64,000 nt of DNA from Sesamum alatum (GCA_034509735.1 JACGWO010000002.1:44533702-44597701); one strand, 5' to 3'. Positions 11,366-24,720 are shown, numbered from the stretch's first letter. Numbers and translations: made by a program. Notes: a model not told the origin generated them from the sequence alone.

Positions 11366-14300
11366 CTTAGTATGTTTGTAATTATATTTATTTAATATTT
11401 TAGTTTGTAACAATATTTTTGGTGGTTTATAAATACCACCATATAATTCATTTGTAAATAAGCTTTTGGACGGATAAGAAAAGGAGCTTTGGAGAGAATT
11501 TTATTCTTTGTTTCTAATATATAATTAGGAGTGAAAGACCAATAAACATAGAATTTTCTAAGTTTATAACACGTTATCAGCACGACGTTATGCTCCTCAA
11601 GGTAAAATGTCAATTTTTCTACGTATAAATCGTATTCCTTATATGTATAGTTCTACAATGTTATAGTTATTTTTATTTTTGTATATTCAATAATGAGATA
11701 TAGAATAATTATTTTCTATACATTTTATTGTCTCCAAAAGTAGACGTATAAAATAAGGGATTTATCATAATCGATATTGCCTCCAGAAGTAGGCATACAA
11801 TTCTAGATTTTATCCCCTGAAGTAGATGTATTTTATAAAGTTTCATTGCGTCCCGAAGTAAGTAATGAGTAAATTATCTCCGGCAGTAGGTGAAATATTC
11901 GATACCAATTATTTGCTTTATCATCCCCGACGCGATGATCGAATATAAATATTGATTTTCTCATCACCTGAAGTGATTTGAGATAAAGGCTTTATTTAAG
12001 AAGCCTGAAACTTCGATTTATAAAACCGTTCAGTTCTTTAATATCATGATTATCCTTCATATGCCCATGTACATGACTTTTAAATGTTTTTTTAGCATTA
12101 TTATATGAAATAGAATATAATTGTTGACAAAATAAAGTTGACATGAATCCCGTTTAATTGCTATTATAACATTATAATAGTTAAGCCAAACTTAATTTTT
12201 AATACATTTAATTCCATGTATGCATGTCACAAATAATCCTTTTTAATTACATGATAACTTATTTTTCTTAATTTTTAATACATTTTATGTCATTTTTAGT
12301 TCATATGTATGTATAATACATTTGATTCTACTTACATGCATATGTTGAATATTTTGCTAAAGTGCATATTAACTTCTTGTGGCAAAATGGCAAATCTCAC
12401 GAAATTGGATTTCAGTGCTCTTGACGAGTCTGGAATAAACTATCTATCGTGGGTCCTTGACGTCGAATTACATTTGGCAAGTAATAACTTGGGAGAAATA
12501 ATAAAAGAAAATACTAATGTTTTCCAACAAGACTGTGCTAAAGCAATGATTTTTCTTCTTCAACATATCCACGAGAGTCTGAAGTCTCAATATCTGACAG
12601 TTAAAAGTCCTTTTGAACTCTAAAAGAGTTTAAAGGATCGATTTGACCATCAAAAGACTGTAATACTACCACATGCAAGATATGAGTTGATACAATTGAG
12701 ATTGCATGATTTCAAGACAATCGTTGAATACAATCCTGAGATGTTTCGAATTGTATCAAAACTCAGATTATGTGGAGAAGATGTGTCACATGAACAAATG
12801 TTAGAAAAAATATTTTCTACCTTTCATGCATCTAACTTTGTACTCCAACAGCAGTACAGGAAACGTGGGTTCAAAACCTACTCAGAGGTGATTTCATGCC
12901 TACTTGTTGCATGAAGAAAATAATCAACTTCTGTTGAAAACCATCAGACACGACCCACTGGTTCCAAATCACTCCCTGAAAATTTAACTGCATTTCTTGA
13001 AGCAAATGCTACTTCTTCGCGGAAACGGCGTGGTCGACACCATGGCTCACCACGCGGCCATTCTTATGGACGTGGTAGTGGTCGTGGTAATACATGGACT
13101 AATCCCAACATTCAAAAGAACAATGAAAACAAGGCAATGAATCAACAAGAGAAAACTATAAATGGATATATTTGCCATAGATGTGGAATGTCTGGACATT
13201 GGTCTCGTACCTGTCGTACAACACAACATCTCGTTAAATTATATCAGGCTTCTCTGAAAGCAAAGGGTAAAGAAGTTGAGACTAATTTTGCTAAGGTAAG
13301 AATCTCAGACAATACCCACGTTGATGCATTTAATTTTTCTCAGTCCATTGAAAATGATGACAAAGATCTCCCTGAGCTTCCTCTAAAGTTTGGAGACATT
13401 CCTGAGGATTTCAATATGATTATTGATTAGATATGCATGTGTTATTGGCATATTTTCGTTATTCAATAATGTTTATTTTAGTATGTTTTGGTATTTCTTT
13501 TCATCATTGTAATGCTTTTACGTTTTATGAATGAAGTTTTTCCTTTACTTATTCTATGTTTTATTTGCTTTATATAGAGTGGATCAAGTGTACAAATCTT
13601 AGTGACAAGGAGCATTGTCTTGTTGATAGTGCCACTACGCATACGATTCTAAGAAACAAGAAATTTTTTACAAACTTCTTAATGATAAAAACCAGTGTGA
13701 ATACTATTTTAGGCATTAGTAATCTTATTGAGGCTCCGGAAGAGCTACTATCTTGTTACCTAAAGGAACAAGATTGCATATAAGTGATGCCTTATATTCT
13801 AATAAATCACAAAGGAACCTATTGAGTTTCAAGGATATTCGATAAGATGGTTTTTATATTGAAACTATAAATAAGGATGGTATTGAATATCTATACCTTA
13901 TATCATTTAAGACTGGCCAGAAGCAAGTCTTAGAGAGAATGAAAACATAACACCTAGTTTACTTCTAAATCCTTCAACGATTATTGTCAATCCATTGGGA
14001 TAACTGCGGAGTATCCAATTGCTTATGTACATACTCAAAATGGCCTGACAAAGTCGTTAATTAAGCGGTTACAACTAATAGCTAGACCATTGCTAATGCG
14101 GTCGAAATTGCTTTCATTGGCATGGGGGTTATGCAATTTTGCATGCATCGAGTCTAATTCGACTTAGACCCACCGCTTACTACAAATTTTTCCTATTACA
14201 ATTGATCTCCGGAAAAGAACCAAATATTTATCATTTAAAAGTATTTGATTGCGCGTTGTATGTCCCAATACCTCTTCCTCAACGAACTAAAATGGGACCA

Positions 14301-15890
14301 CAAAGGAGATTGGGAATTTCTATTGGGTTTGAGTCTCTATCAATTATTGAGTACCTTGAACCAATGACCGGTGATCAATTTACTGCTAGGTACTTAGATG
14401 GTCATCTTGATGAGACAATATTCCCGGCTTTAGGGGAAAAGATAAAGGGATTGTAAAGAAAGATATTGTACGGGATGTAACATCTATGTCTTTTATGGAT
14501 CCAAGGACGAATGACACTGAACTTGAAGTTCAACGGATTTGCAAAGTGTTGCAAATAGACTACCCGATGCGTTTACAGATACCAAAAGGGTCACAAAATC
14601 ACATATTCCAGCTGAAAATATTTCAGCTCGTTTAGAAGTCCCTGAAGCAACTCTTAATCAATGAAAGGGATCTGAGTCACAAATACGTCGAAAGCATAGT
14701 AAACCACTTGTCTCTAAAGATGTAAATCCTCAAAAAAAGAAAGAACATAATGTCTCAATTAATAATGATTTTGATGTGGCCACTAGTAATGTCTCTAAGG
14801 ATAAAATCCCTGAAGTGATTTTATCCAAAGAATTTGAACGCAATGAGCAAGATCTCGAAGATAATTACGAGATGTCTAGCTATTAATTATGCTCACAATA
14901 ATTTTGGTTGGTATAGAAATGAAGTTGAAATCAATGAGATTTTTGCTTATTCTGTAGCCGTCGAAATTATGGACGAAGATGAAAATGATCCTCAAACTAT
15001 GGAGGAATGTAGACACCAAACTAATTGAAAAAGTTGGAAGGAAGAAATTCAAAGTTGAGCTTGACTCGCCAAATAAGTGAGAAGTATTTGGACATATAAC
15101 TCCAACACCAAAAGGTATCAAGCCAGTTGGTTATAAGTGGGTGTTTGTACGAAAAAGAAATGAATGCAATGAAGTTGTACGGTACAAAGCTAGACTTATG
15201 GCACAAGGCTTTAATCAAAAGCTAGAAATTGATTATGCTAAAACGTATTCACCTGTAGCGGATGCAACCATACTTAGATTCCTAATCAGTTTATCAGTAA
15301 CTGAATAACTGCAAATGCAACTCATGGATGTAGTCACTGCATATTTATACGGGTTTATTGAATACAGATGTATACATGAGAATCCCAGCAGGATTGAAAA
15401 TGCCTGAAGCATTGAAGTCAAAACCCCGTCATATGTACTCTATCAAATTGAAAAGATCCTTGTATGGACTTAAACAGTCAGGACGTTTGTGGTACAATCG
15501 TCTTAGTGAGTATTTAATAAATAAAGGATTTTATAATAACCAAATTAGTCCATGTTTATTCATAAAGAGTACAAAGTCGGGATTTGTAATCATAGCTGTG
15601 TATGTTGATAGTTTGAATATTATTGGATCTCCCGAAGAGATTCGACACGCAACTGATTACTTAAAAAATGAGTTCATAATAAAAGATTTAGGTACTACAA
15701 AGTATTGTCTCGGTATGCAATTCGAACATACTAATGGTGGAATGTGTATTCATCAATCAAACTATACAGAAAAGGTCCTTAAGCATTCATATGAATAATG
15801 CTCATCCAGTAAGTACACCTATGATAGTTCGATCACTTGATGTTAAAAATGATCATTTCCGTCCTCGAACAGATAATGATGAGATTTTGG
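11366..15890 (+). mobile_element. Old, truncated Ty1-copia relic
   Basis: A plausible 5' LTR end with an internal TATA (tttataaatacc, near 11430) closes at about 11570 with 'ttataaca', followed by 'cgttatcagcacg', a PBS-like string. A long leader and decayed gag, protease, integrase and reverse transcriptase follow in the order typical of copia. The copy stops abruptly after the RT thumb (DNDEIL, about 15890). RNase H and the 3' LTR are missing, so the left boundary cannot be confirmed. Confidence 0.7.
12387..15890 (+). pseudogene. Decayed copia gag-pol
   Basis: Gag begins at the ATG at 12387 (MANLTKLDFSALD) and is broken by stops near 12620 and 12912. A CCHC zinc knuckle (CHRCGMSGHW..C) is at 13170-13215. 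A protease-like VDSATTHTI is at 13620, where the usual active-site DSG/DSA context is recognisable. Integrase C-terminal pieces lie at 14139-14456. Reverse transcriptase spans 15120-15890 (YKARLMAQGF, SLYGLKQSGRLW, and YVDSLNI where YVDD is expected). Several stops and frame changes and the altered RT active-site motif show the copy is dead. Confidence 0.85.
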
Positions 15891-17005
15891 CTTGCTTGCA
15901 CAAAATCTCTTCGGTTAGCGCACTTAGCTACCACATTGCCCGCCTGTTGAATGAAGTCTAGTTCACCAACCCCAGAATCTCACTCTTGCATTAATGCACG
16001 TGAATATCTTCTTTTGGTGTTGTTTTGCTCGCGGTTTATTCCAATTGAGGTAGGTAGGTTTCATGTGAACAGAGCTTCCAACCAGAAAAAGAGTCGTAGT
16101 AAGCTATGTTTATTTGATGACATAAAACAAAAACTCAACATACTAGTATAGAAATGGAGGGCAAAGTACATGTTGTTATGCAAAATAAAACATGGTTGGA
16201 ACCAATAAACAAACAAGAAACATGAGACCCTTCCTTGCATCACCTGGCCCCAAAAACAAGTCAGACGGGATGCTAGCTTTTTCCTCCAACCTCTTATACA
16301 CAACAAGAAGAACAAACCTTAAACTGAAACATGAGGGTAAGATGAGTTAGAAATTGCAGATTGCGTAGTTAAGGAGTAGGGGAAGAAAGAAACCCACGTC
16401 GCTCCACAACTTGAACAGCGGAACTCTAGAGAGACGAAGACTTGAGGAAGGACCTACTCGAATGCAGTGAGGAGAACGAATGAACTGGTTCATTAGTTTC
16501 GAAGCATTAATTTCCACATACCCTTGGCACAACACGTAATACTACATTTAAGACAACATATAATTAAATGAAAAAATGGGGTCACAAAAGGAATCACAGA
16601 TGCTAATACGAGGGGCAAATAAGGCAAAAAAAGTTAGTCCAAATTGTTGTGGGCTCTACATATTGCTAATATGTACCTTGGAATCGATATTGGAGTATGG
16701 GGTTTTGTGGGGGTTAATAGCGGGCCCGGCGGATTTATAGCAGGCCAACCATATTGCTAATAAACACTGGGCAAGGTCGTATTAACCCATATATCTGGAC
16801 TAGTACGATGCAGTAAACATGACCTTAAACTATGATAATTATAATTTTCAATCTAATATACATATATATATATATATATATTTGTAAATAGGACAAATCT
16901 CAATAAATACGAACGTAACTTACACTATATATTAATAACATGATTTATGATTTCAAACCATGGAAGTAGGTAAATCAGAGGCTTAAACACATTTTTTTGT
17001 CTTGT
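15891..17005. other. Intergenic region with an unassigned short frame
   Basis: No gene was recognised. On the minus strand, about 16300-16183, an open stretch reads YKRLEEKASIPSDLF.. and ends in a hydrophobic segment before a stop. It looks more protein-like than its surroundings but I cannot name it and no partner exons are visible. A (TA)n run lies at about 16860-16882. Confidence 0.4.
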
Positions 17006-17009
17006 ATCT

Positions 17010-17195
17010 TTTGCATTTTATTGTTTTAGTTTTTTATCTTTTCAGGTTAGCAAATAAATTTATAACTTTTCAATTTTTCATGATTTTGGCTCTTCAATCG
17101 CCGAAGTTTGCAAATTTTGCCAGAAGAAAAGCATTTGTCATTCACGTGTTTTTTAAATTTGGGACTTTTGTTTACCTTAATTAATTTGCTGCCCT
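17010..17195 (+). repeat. Single arm of foldback family 1
   Basis: Shares 'cttgtatcttttgcatttt', 'aggttagcaaataaattt' and 'gattttggctcttcaatcg' with the left arm at 240-420, with moderate divergence. The inverted partner arm is absent. From 17196 to 17690 I see no gene; a degenerate tRNA-SINE-like tail may occupy 17465-17600. Confidence 0.5.
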
Positions 17196-17685
17196 CAAAA
17201 AATAAATGATTAAAATGCCACAGCACAAAAAACAAAATTTGCATTTAATCCAAATATCAGAGAGCATTGGTTTTTACCTTCTCAACGACGGGGATGGCTG
17301 GGCACTGGAAGACTACATTCAGTTGTTTTTATGTAGAATAATGCCCGAACAAGAAAAATGATGACAAGTTTTGCTTCCTTCCACCAATTTTCCAACGCCA
17401 AGCACCTGGGCCTCAGTGCCACTCTGATGCGACAGCCGTTTAATTTAAGGAAACATTCATTCGGTAGAAGTCTAACAGTCAAAAGATTGTGAGTTTAAAT
17501 TCTATAAATAAGAGTTATAATTTATTTTTTATAGCTACTCATAGTCTTATTTATTTGTTTACTTTGAATGTTTGTTGATTTAATAATATCAATATATTAA
17601 ACTAGTATTTGAATTTGTGTATTGAATAATGTAGTAATGAGTCAAATCTTATTTAAAAAATATTCAAAGAAGCATCCAAAGTAGG

Positions 17686-18229
17686 CATAATTACACTCCT
17701 TTCTCCTGAAGTTTGGTGCAGTTACGCGTAGACCACCTGTGGTTTTAAAAATTACATCTACTACCCCTAAAGTTTGCTTCCGTCTAACAAATAGATCCCT
17801 TCGTTAGTCAAAATTCACTAAATTTGTTGATATTAAAAAAATAAAAGCTTAATGAAAATCCATTTTTTCCCTAGATTGAGTTATTACTAATTTATTGCAG
17901 GCCAAACAAATCATTTATAACTAAATTATATTTGTAACGATGAAGAAATACCTCCTCACATGTATTAAAGTGTAAAAATATATAAGGGTAGTTTGATCAT
18001 AAAAATATTTGTTTGACCTACAAGAAGTGAGTATTAGTCAATTGATGGTAAATATAGATTTTCATTAAGTTTTCTTTGATAATATCAACAAATACAGTAA
18101 ATTTTAACTAAAAAATCTATTTGTTAGATAAAAGCAAAATTCAGAAATACTACATGTAATTTTTTATACTACAAAAAATTTACATGTAATTGTATCAAAT
18201 TTCACTGGAGAAAGAGTGCAATTATCCCT
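17686..18229. repeat. Foldback element family A, copy 1
   Basis: About 540 bp with long inverted arms: 'cctgaagtttggtgcagtta', 'gtttgcttccgtctaacaaa' and 'aaattcactaaatttgttga' at the left recur reverse-complemented at the right. A diverged second copy is at 28216-28766. Ends resemble AGGGATAATTATACTCC. Non-coding and probably a non-autonomous DNA transposon. Confidence 0.7.
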
Positions 18230-18410
18230 TCAAAATAAGATCTTTGATAATTCCACGCACATGCGCTGACTAGCGACTGTGCATGCAGCAATGCGCAGGA
18301 TACGTGGCTGATCTTTTATCAAAGAAGTTCATCATTCTCATTTTTATAACAAAGTTCAATAAATATTTCATAATTTAGAGTTACTTTTGGATCGATTTGA
18401 ATTAATTTAA

Positions 18411-18690
18411 GGGATAATTATATTTACACTCCCTAACTTATGGTTTATTTAGACAAATCATTTATATTTTTAGAATAATTTCACATACCCCACTAGAATG
18501 TAAGCATCATATATACAAACTATTCCTATTTTTTTAGAAAATTACACTTACACCCCTCAAAAGTATTGACATTATTACACAAATTACCACTATTTTTTTA
18601 CAATCAAGAATGATTTATGTAATTATGCAAAATTTATGGATGGTTTGTGTAAATAAAATATAGGTAGAGGGTATAAATGTAATTATCCCT
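18411..18690. repeat. Foldback element family B, copy 1
   Basis: Begins 'gggataattatatttacac' and ends with the inverse 'gtataaatgtaattatccc'. The arms are about 120 bp. A related copy sits in the decarboxylase intron at 56965-57247. Non-coding. Confidence 0.65.
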
Positions 18691-19284
18691 TAATTTAAAA
18701 TACAAATTTGAAATGGAGAGCGCCGTTGCTGTTTAATATTATTTTTCAAGATAATTGAATTTTTTTTATATATAGATTGAAAACATGCTTACTATTATTT
18801 TTTTAAGAAACAGAAATAATTACTGTAATGTCAAATCGTGTCTTAATAATAATATAGATAGAAAAGAGGGACAAGGTACAGTAGTAGGAATTTTGAGTTG
18901 GTTTTAAATTAGTCAAAAACACTATTTTCAAAGATAAAAAGATTAAAAATGATTACACGCATAATGTAAAGCTCTTTTTTTTTTTTTCTTGAATCGATAA
19001 TTACATAATTACATAATATTTAGATAAATTGAGTAATACATCCAATCATCAATTTCATCATATAACTAATAATAATAAATAAATTATAGATATTCACATA
19101 TTTGATGAAATTAATCGCTTTCACTTAAAAATAATTACAGTGTCGAGAGAGAGAGAGAGACGAAAATATGTGCTCCGACAGTGACTTGTCTTAGTTTTCG
19201 AAGTGTGATATCTGATCAATATTAATTAGATTACTAACTAATTAGGATTATTAGGACTAATTTTAGCCTTCCACATACTTGATA

Positions 19285-19603
19285 TACTAGAAAAAAAATT
19301 AATATTAGCAATATTTTTATTCACCATGGCTAAAAATCGTGGTAAATGACTATTATTAACTATGGTTAAATAAAAATCGATACAAAAACTAATTTTTCCA
19401 CCATGAAAAATTTATTTTGTCACGGCTTTTAGCTGTGATAAAAATATTCGTCATGGCTTTTAGCCATGGCAAATATTTTCGCCACTCTTGCAAAAACCAT
19501 GGCCAACAACCGTTGCATGGCCGTGGTCAGTAACTATCTACTACGGTTATTTAGTATTAACCATGACAATTAATCATAATCAAATGTCATATTTTTTGTA
19601 TTG
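19285..19603. repeat. CACTA-like MITE, decayed copy
   Basis: The interior matches the CACTA MITE at 32200-32812 ('ccaccatgaaaaa', 'gtgataaaaatattcgtcat'). The ends are mutated (TACTAG and GTATTG in place of CACTAG and GTAGTG). About 319 bp, non-coding. Confidence 0.55.
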
Positions 19604-20723
19604 ATGGATGTTCAAATGGGATACTTATATAATAATCTTTTATCAAAATGCAAGTAATAAAATAAAATATAAGGAAGAAACGAGTGAAAGGACATCAGAA
19701 TCAGGAGAAAACTGTGTGTGTATGAGAGGGATGACAAGTTGTGAGAAGTAGTTATTTTGAATATAATAAGTGAAAAATATAATTAATTAATTAATTTTAA
19801 AATATAAATTGAAATGATAGACCAAAAATGCTGTTTTTTATTAAAAAATGTGATATAATTATTTATATATATTATTTTTATTTACAATATATTTTAAAAA
19901 ATAAAAAATTATTTATTATATGTATATAAATACATGTGTCACGAGAACTAGTAATCACTGAAATTGAGAGCGACAGTCCTAGTGTAGTGTGTGGCTGAAA
20001 ACTCAAAAAAGAGGTTGGCCGGACGGAGAAAAAACTGCAGTCCAAAATGGCTTGCAAGAAAAAGAGGTCATGTAGTCAACATTATATTATTCTTACGCTT
20101 GAGACGAAAATTAGAGTAAAAATGATGTATATATATCTTGACTATTCTGATTTTCAGAATTATACTCCAAGTGTCAATTATTGATCAGGATTATTCAAAA
20201 CTAGACAAACATAATTGTAAAAAGTAAAAAAGAAATTTTATAATTACGTTTCTAGGTTGAGACCTCACAACTAAGATGTTGTGAGTTCGAAACCTACGGA
20301 TGTGGATATTTATTCTACTTTTAATGGTAGTATCTTATTTTTTATATTTACTATGCATTTATTGATTAATTTAAAAATATTATTGTATTGCGTACTAAAT
20401 ATTGTAATCATGGTATGCTAGTTGATTTAATACTATCAATGTTTACCAAAAAAATGATTTTATCATTTTGATCTATAATTTGGTTAAATTAATTACCAAA
20501 ATTAGTTAACAAAACTATTCACTTGGAGCGCCTAACGGTAAACTAATATATGAGTTTATCATAATAAATTTATAAATTCTACTCTTCAAAGTTCCAAATA
20601 CATGTTGAAATTAATAAAAATCTGCGTGTATATATATATATATATATATTACATCAGTTAGTATTCTTAGTTTTTTTTTCTGACAAATATGCCCAAATTG
20701 CTTTTGCTCACTGGAACAATATA
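19604..20723. other. AT-rich region downstream of the CPS gene
   Basis: No gene seen. A tRNA-SINE-like remnant may lie at 20250-20460 ('ttgtgagttcgaaacctac', B-box-like). A (TA)n run is at about 20630-20650. Positions 19930-19965 end with 'cacgagaactagt', reminiscent of a Helitron 3' end, but this is weak. Confidence 0.4.
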
Positions 20724-23700
20724 TCATACAACTGGTTCAAAGAGTACTTTGAATATATGCATGTCAATAGTTTCAGAATGAGTGTAGGCCTTGTAGTAAA
20801 ATGTTTTCGCAACTGATAGAAATGTCTGCTTCAGACTCCTGTCGATGCCACCCGATTTCTCCTCCAGGACTAACTTCACTAACGCCTGCATGTCTTGTTC
20901 GATTTCGCCCATGTTTTCTCTTGTGTAATTCCATGATCCCTTCATTTCCATCACCTGCATATATATCACAGTGAAAATTCCCTCAGGGATAAATAATTTT
21001 AATTTCAATTAAAATTAAACAACAAACATAAAGTGGTCATTTACATAATTAAATCAGACCTTATTATTTTGAATTTGAGAAAGGTGTCGGCAAATTTTAT
21101 TTGTGAGGTTGGCGAGATTCTTGTACTGATCATCATGGTGGGACAATGTGTCGTCCTTAGAGGCGACAAGACGACCAGCACAAATGTTTAACGTCGTTAC
21201 TAGAAGCTCTGCTTCTTCCGAACAGTTGGCCTCTCCTTGTTGTAATTTCACCATCCAGTCACCCCACTGTACTTTACATAAAAACATAAAACAAGTGATT
21301 TTACATCAGAGGAATTTCCAGTTAAAAATAAAATAGACACAGAAAAGAAAAAAATCAATGAGATTATCTCATCAAACTCACAGCATTTTTCAGTCGTTGA
21401 CTTGTGTATCTGTCGAATCCCTCCAGGAGTTGGTGGAGCGCCGCCAGCAGAATGTTTGTAAGTCGTTGTTCTCTCTTAGCACTGTCCCATGTAGTAATAC
21501 TATTAATTAAGTATTAATTGAGGATGTATAAGTATATGATTTGTACCTTTTTCTTGTCTGTGGGACATTGATGTCGTTTCTGAGTCCTGTTGACAGAGCA
21601 GCCTTTTGCTCTGACGACGTAGTTTCTTCGTTGAAAAAAGATGTAATCATCGTGCAAATAATCTGGGACTTGGCCCACGCAATTCTCTCCTTTGACCTGT
21701 CGGCTTCAAATATGGTTGCACTGCCCAAAAAGTAAGCAAGAAGGAGGTCTTTTCTGCTCACCCCGAATTCGTAAACTTTGAAATTTTCATACCATCTGCG
21801 CAGTAAAATATACACGAGTAATTACTACAACTAATTACCATAAAAAAAGTAGTGAAAATCTGTGCATACTGTTGCATAGAAGTCCACTCAGTCTGATGCT
21901 GTGCTTGGCATCTGTTGAAATCTAATCTCGCAAGCTCCAAGTAGGAATCATTACTGATTTCTTCCATCCTGTATGTACAGCGGTCATTGCCAATTAGACG
22001 GTAATTGTGGATTTAAATATTCTTATAAGCGATCTATAATTTTAAATACATCGTCTCACATAAAATGTCGAGCCAACGCTTACCAAATATGTTTATACCA
22101 CCCAAAAAAAAAAAACAAAAATCAAAGTGAAGTTGACCTGTACAAAGTCTTGCCAATCCAGACATCATCGGCGCCAGCGTAATGCTGTAGATAGAATCTA
22201 GTCTCAACGCGGGGGAGGCTGGCATACCGCGGCATCTTCAGTCCGATCCTTATCTGTTTATGTGAATTCAGCAAAGAATTTTTGTAAAACAAGAGATTAT
22301 AGAGGGATATTAAATAGGTAGGTAGGGGATATTCTGGTAATAATTGACCTCATCAGGCAAGTGTTTGGATATGACCCATTTATCCAGAAGTTGATTGCTG
22401 GCTAACTTTTCTTGTAAGAAATTGTAGGCAAAGGTGTTTGCTTCTTCAAGAATTTTCTCTCCTGGAAATCGGACTTGAGCAGCCCTATACAGATTGTATA
22501 TTGGAGTTGCAGACTCAATAATCTGACCACCGTAGCAGGAGAATTTATCATCGTTCTTGAAGTTTCTAAGTACATCTGTAAATAATTGAACACTGTTGTT
22601 ATAATTCCAGTTCCAGATGCTTAAATATTGAAAGAAATGACAGTTTTTTTCAAATGTATATATATGTAAGTACTTGGGTCAACATCGTATCCATGCAGTC
22701 TTAGAAGCCTGAACCCCATGGAAGTGTCGTTGATATCACAAAACTCGGAATCTCGTCCACTGAAAAGTCCCTTCTCACTCCAACATCTGTAATTCAAAAC
22801 TACCAAGCGACTTAATTTATCTGCATAATTGGTAACTAATTATAAACAACTAGACTAGAAAAATTTATCCATTTTTTGTTTAATTACCTGTAAATGTGAC
22901 TTAAGCAATCCTTAATCTCCGACTGAAAGAAGCGAGAAATTCCAAGGCGCTGCAGTCTGTCGACTGCCCAAAGTCTTGCGAAAATGTCGACTGGAAAAGT
23001 ATGTGGTGCTGCAGAGGAATTCAGTATCGATGCTGATTTAATGAACATCTGATTGTCCAGAGTTTCTTGGGAAAATTTGATAAATCATATATTACCTCCT
23101 CCGTTACATTTTTGTAGAGTGTTTTTGATAAATTTCAAGCAATTTTGATCTCCAGTCTGCATGAATGCAAAGGCAGTGGAGGAGGGAGAAGTGAGGAATG
23201 AGCCATCAGGTGACTGAAGTTTTAGGAGCTTTTGCCACTCCAAATCTTCCAATCCTTCCAAGCTAAACAGTAAAGATGTTGGCACGTTGTGCATCAGCTC
23301 CTTCGGTATTCTGTCATAACCCAATGCTTTCAAATTAATTATGAGGCTATATGTCTCATTAAATATTAATCTGTGAATGCGTATATATGTTTACCTCTTC
23401 ATTTTCTGATCCCTTGCGCTATAAACGTCTCTCACGACAGGAGCATCATAGGGAAGATCATCAATGCCCAAGTTCTTGGCTTTCTGAAGAAGGGCAGGAA
23501 ATACAATTTCGAACCCACAAGTCATGTGCTCAGCATCTGCGCTTTCGAGTTTGTGCACATTTTCCTTGATGTATGATATTCCTAAAATTTCAAGAAAGAG
23601 TAGTATCACTTGATAAATCATGTGTATACTACTTACTATTGAAGTTAAATTCAAGAGAAATGACTAGTTGCCGGCCAAGAACCTCTTCTACTCTTATCGG

Positions 23701-24009
23701 CATGAACATTCCATGATCTCAACGCTACCACACACGCTAGTGTATTTACAAGCCGATCATATGCGCAGAAAAACCTTTGATCGCCCCACGAACCGTCAGG
23801 GAGTTGATGTTGTGCAATCCACTCAAGACAGGATGGAAATTGAGGGGCATCACGCCCGTCAATATTTTTAATAAGAGCAATCCAGGCTGTGTCGTAGGGC
23901 GACATGCTTATTCGTCCATCGTCTATCGTCCTCAGCATCGATTTAATGCTGCTAATATAATCCTCAATTTTGTTCACCTTCAACCCAAAAGCCAAAAATC
24001 CATAAGAAA

Positions 24010-24046
<37 letters not shown>

Positions 24047-24513
24047 CAGGAACAAGAAGAAACTAAAAGAAAACATGTACCACTCGGGGAGCTTCAGCTG
24101 TGGAATCATCTTCATCGCACACTTGCAGCACATCCAGACTAGCAACTGTAACAATCACGAAGAGTTATATATAATCAATGTGAAGACAGACGTACGACTT
24201 TGTAATAATAATAAAGCTGTAATTAACACATATATTACCTCGACTCTCAGCTACTTTAGATTCTTGTTTATAATGAAGTTTTTGGTAAATATTGGATGAA
24301 ATGCATATATTATTTCTGCTCAGACATGAACCTGCGATTGATTAATTACATCAAAGTTAGACATAAACACCGACTCTAATTACAGTACTAATTAAGCAAG
24401 ATCAAATTCTTACTGGTGAAACACTGCGGCGAGTGAAGCTTGTTGGGTATTCCGGGTTGAACTATTGGGGAATAGTTCACCTTTGCAAGAGCAGCAATGG
24501 ACATACACTGCAT
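20724..24513 (-). CDS. Class II diterpene synthase, (+)-copalyl diphosphate synthase-like, with DIND motif
   Basis: TPS-c enzyme predicted to act in plastids on GGPP. Fifteen exons join in frame: 24513-24414, 24331-24239, 24145-24081, 23977-23683, 23581-23395, 23310-23096, 23008-22888, 22786-22674, 22575-22349, 22253-22138, 21968-21870, 21795-21547, 21481-21382, 21266-21060, 20954-20724. The product is about 805 aa, normal for the family, with no stop or frameshift. Recognisable parts are a plastid leader, [39 protein letters not shown]-terminal segments and a terminal VLFEPV. The residues aligned to Arabidopsis CPS His263 and Asn322 are Phe (LLFSLEG) and His (APHT), as I recall for Salvia (+)-CPP synthase. 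The catalytic DxDD reads DIND (Asn378), so the general-acid Asp is missing. It may be inactive or altered. The start is the first in-frame ATG; a second lies three codons later. Confidence 0.9.
24015..24044 (-). repeat. (GA)n microsatellite in CPS intron 3
   Basis: About 15 AG units; on the gene strand this is a (CT)n tract upstream of the exon 4 acceptor and may serve as its polypyrimidine tract. Confidence 0.85.
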
Positions 24514-24602
24514 TCTTTCAAATTTCAGCTAATCACAATGTTTAGATTTCTTTCTTGTGTTTAGTAGTTTGTACAAGTTCATTAATGTCGCTCACAGTGA
24601 GG

Positions 24603-24604
<2 letters not shown>

Positions 24605-24638
<34 letters not shown>
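24605..24638 (-). promoter_or_regulatory. (TA)n run, probable TATA element of the CPS gene
   Basis: Seventeen TA repeats end about 90 bp upstream of the CPS start codon, at the place expected for a TATA box. No other TATA-like string lies nearer. A G-box core CACGTG is present further upstream at 25164-25169. Assignments are positional only. Confidence 0.45.
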
Positions 24639-24639
<1 letters not shown>

Positions 24640-24720
24640 CAACATTTCCTGCATAGAAATGTACGAGTCCAACCCACCAAATGGGTCGCCTCTTAAAAAG
24701 GTCTACCAAGATTATTAACA

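Noticed and set aside
23651..24154. Single 167-codon frame covering CPS exons 3 and 4
   Set aside because: It reads through the intron as a Ser-Leu repeat from the (CT)n microsatellite; the spliced version matches the family.
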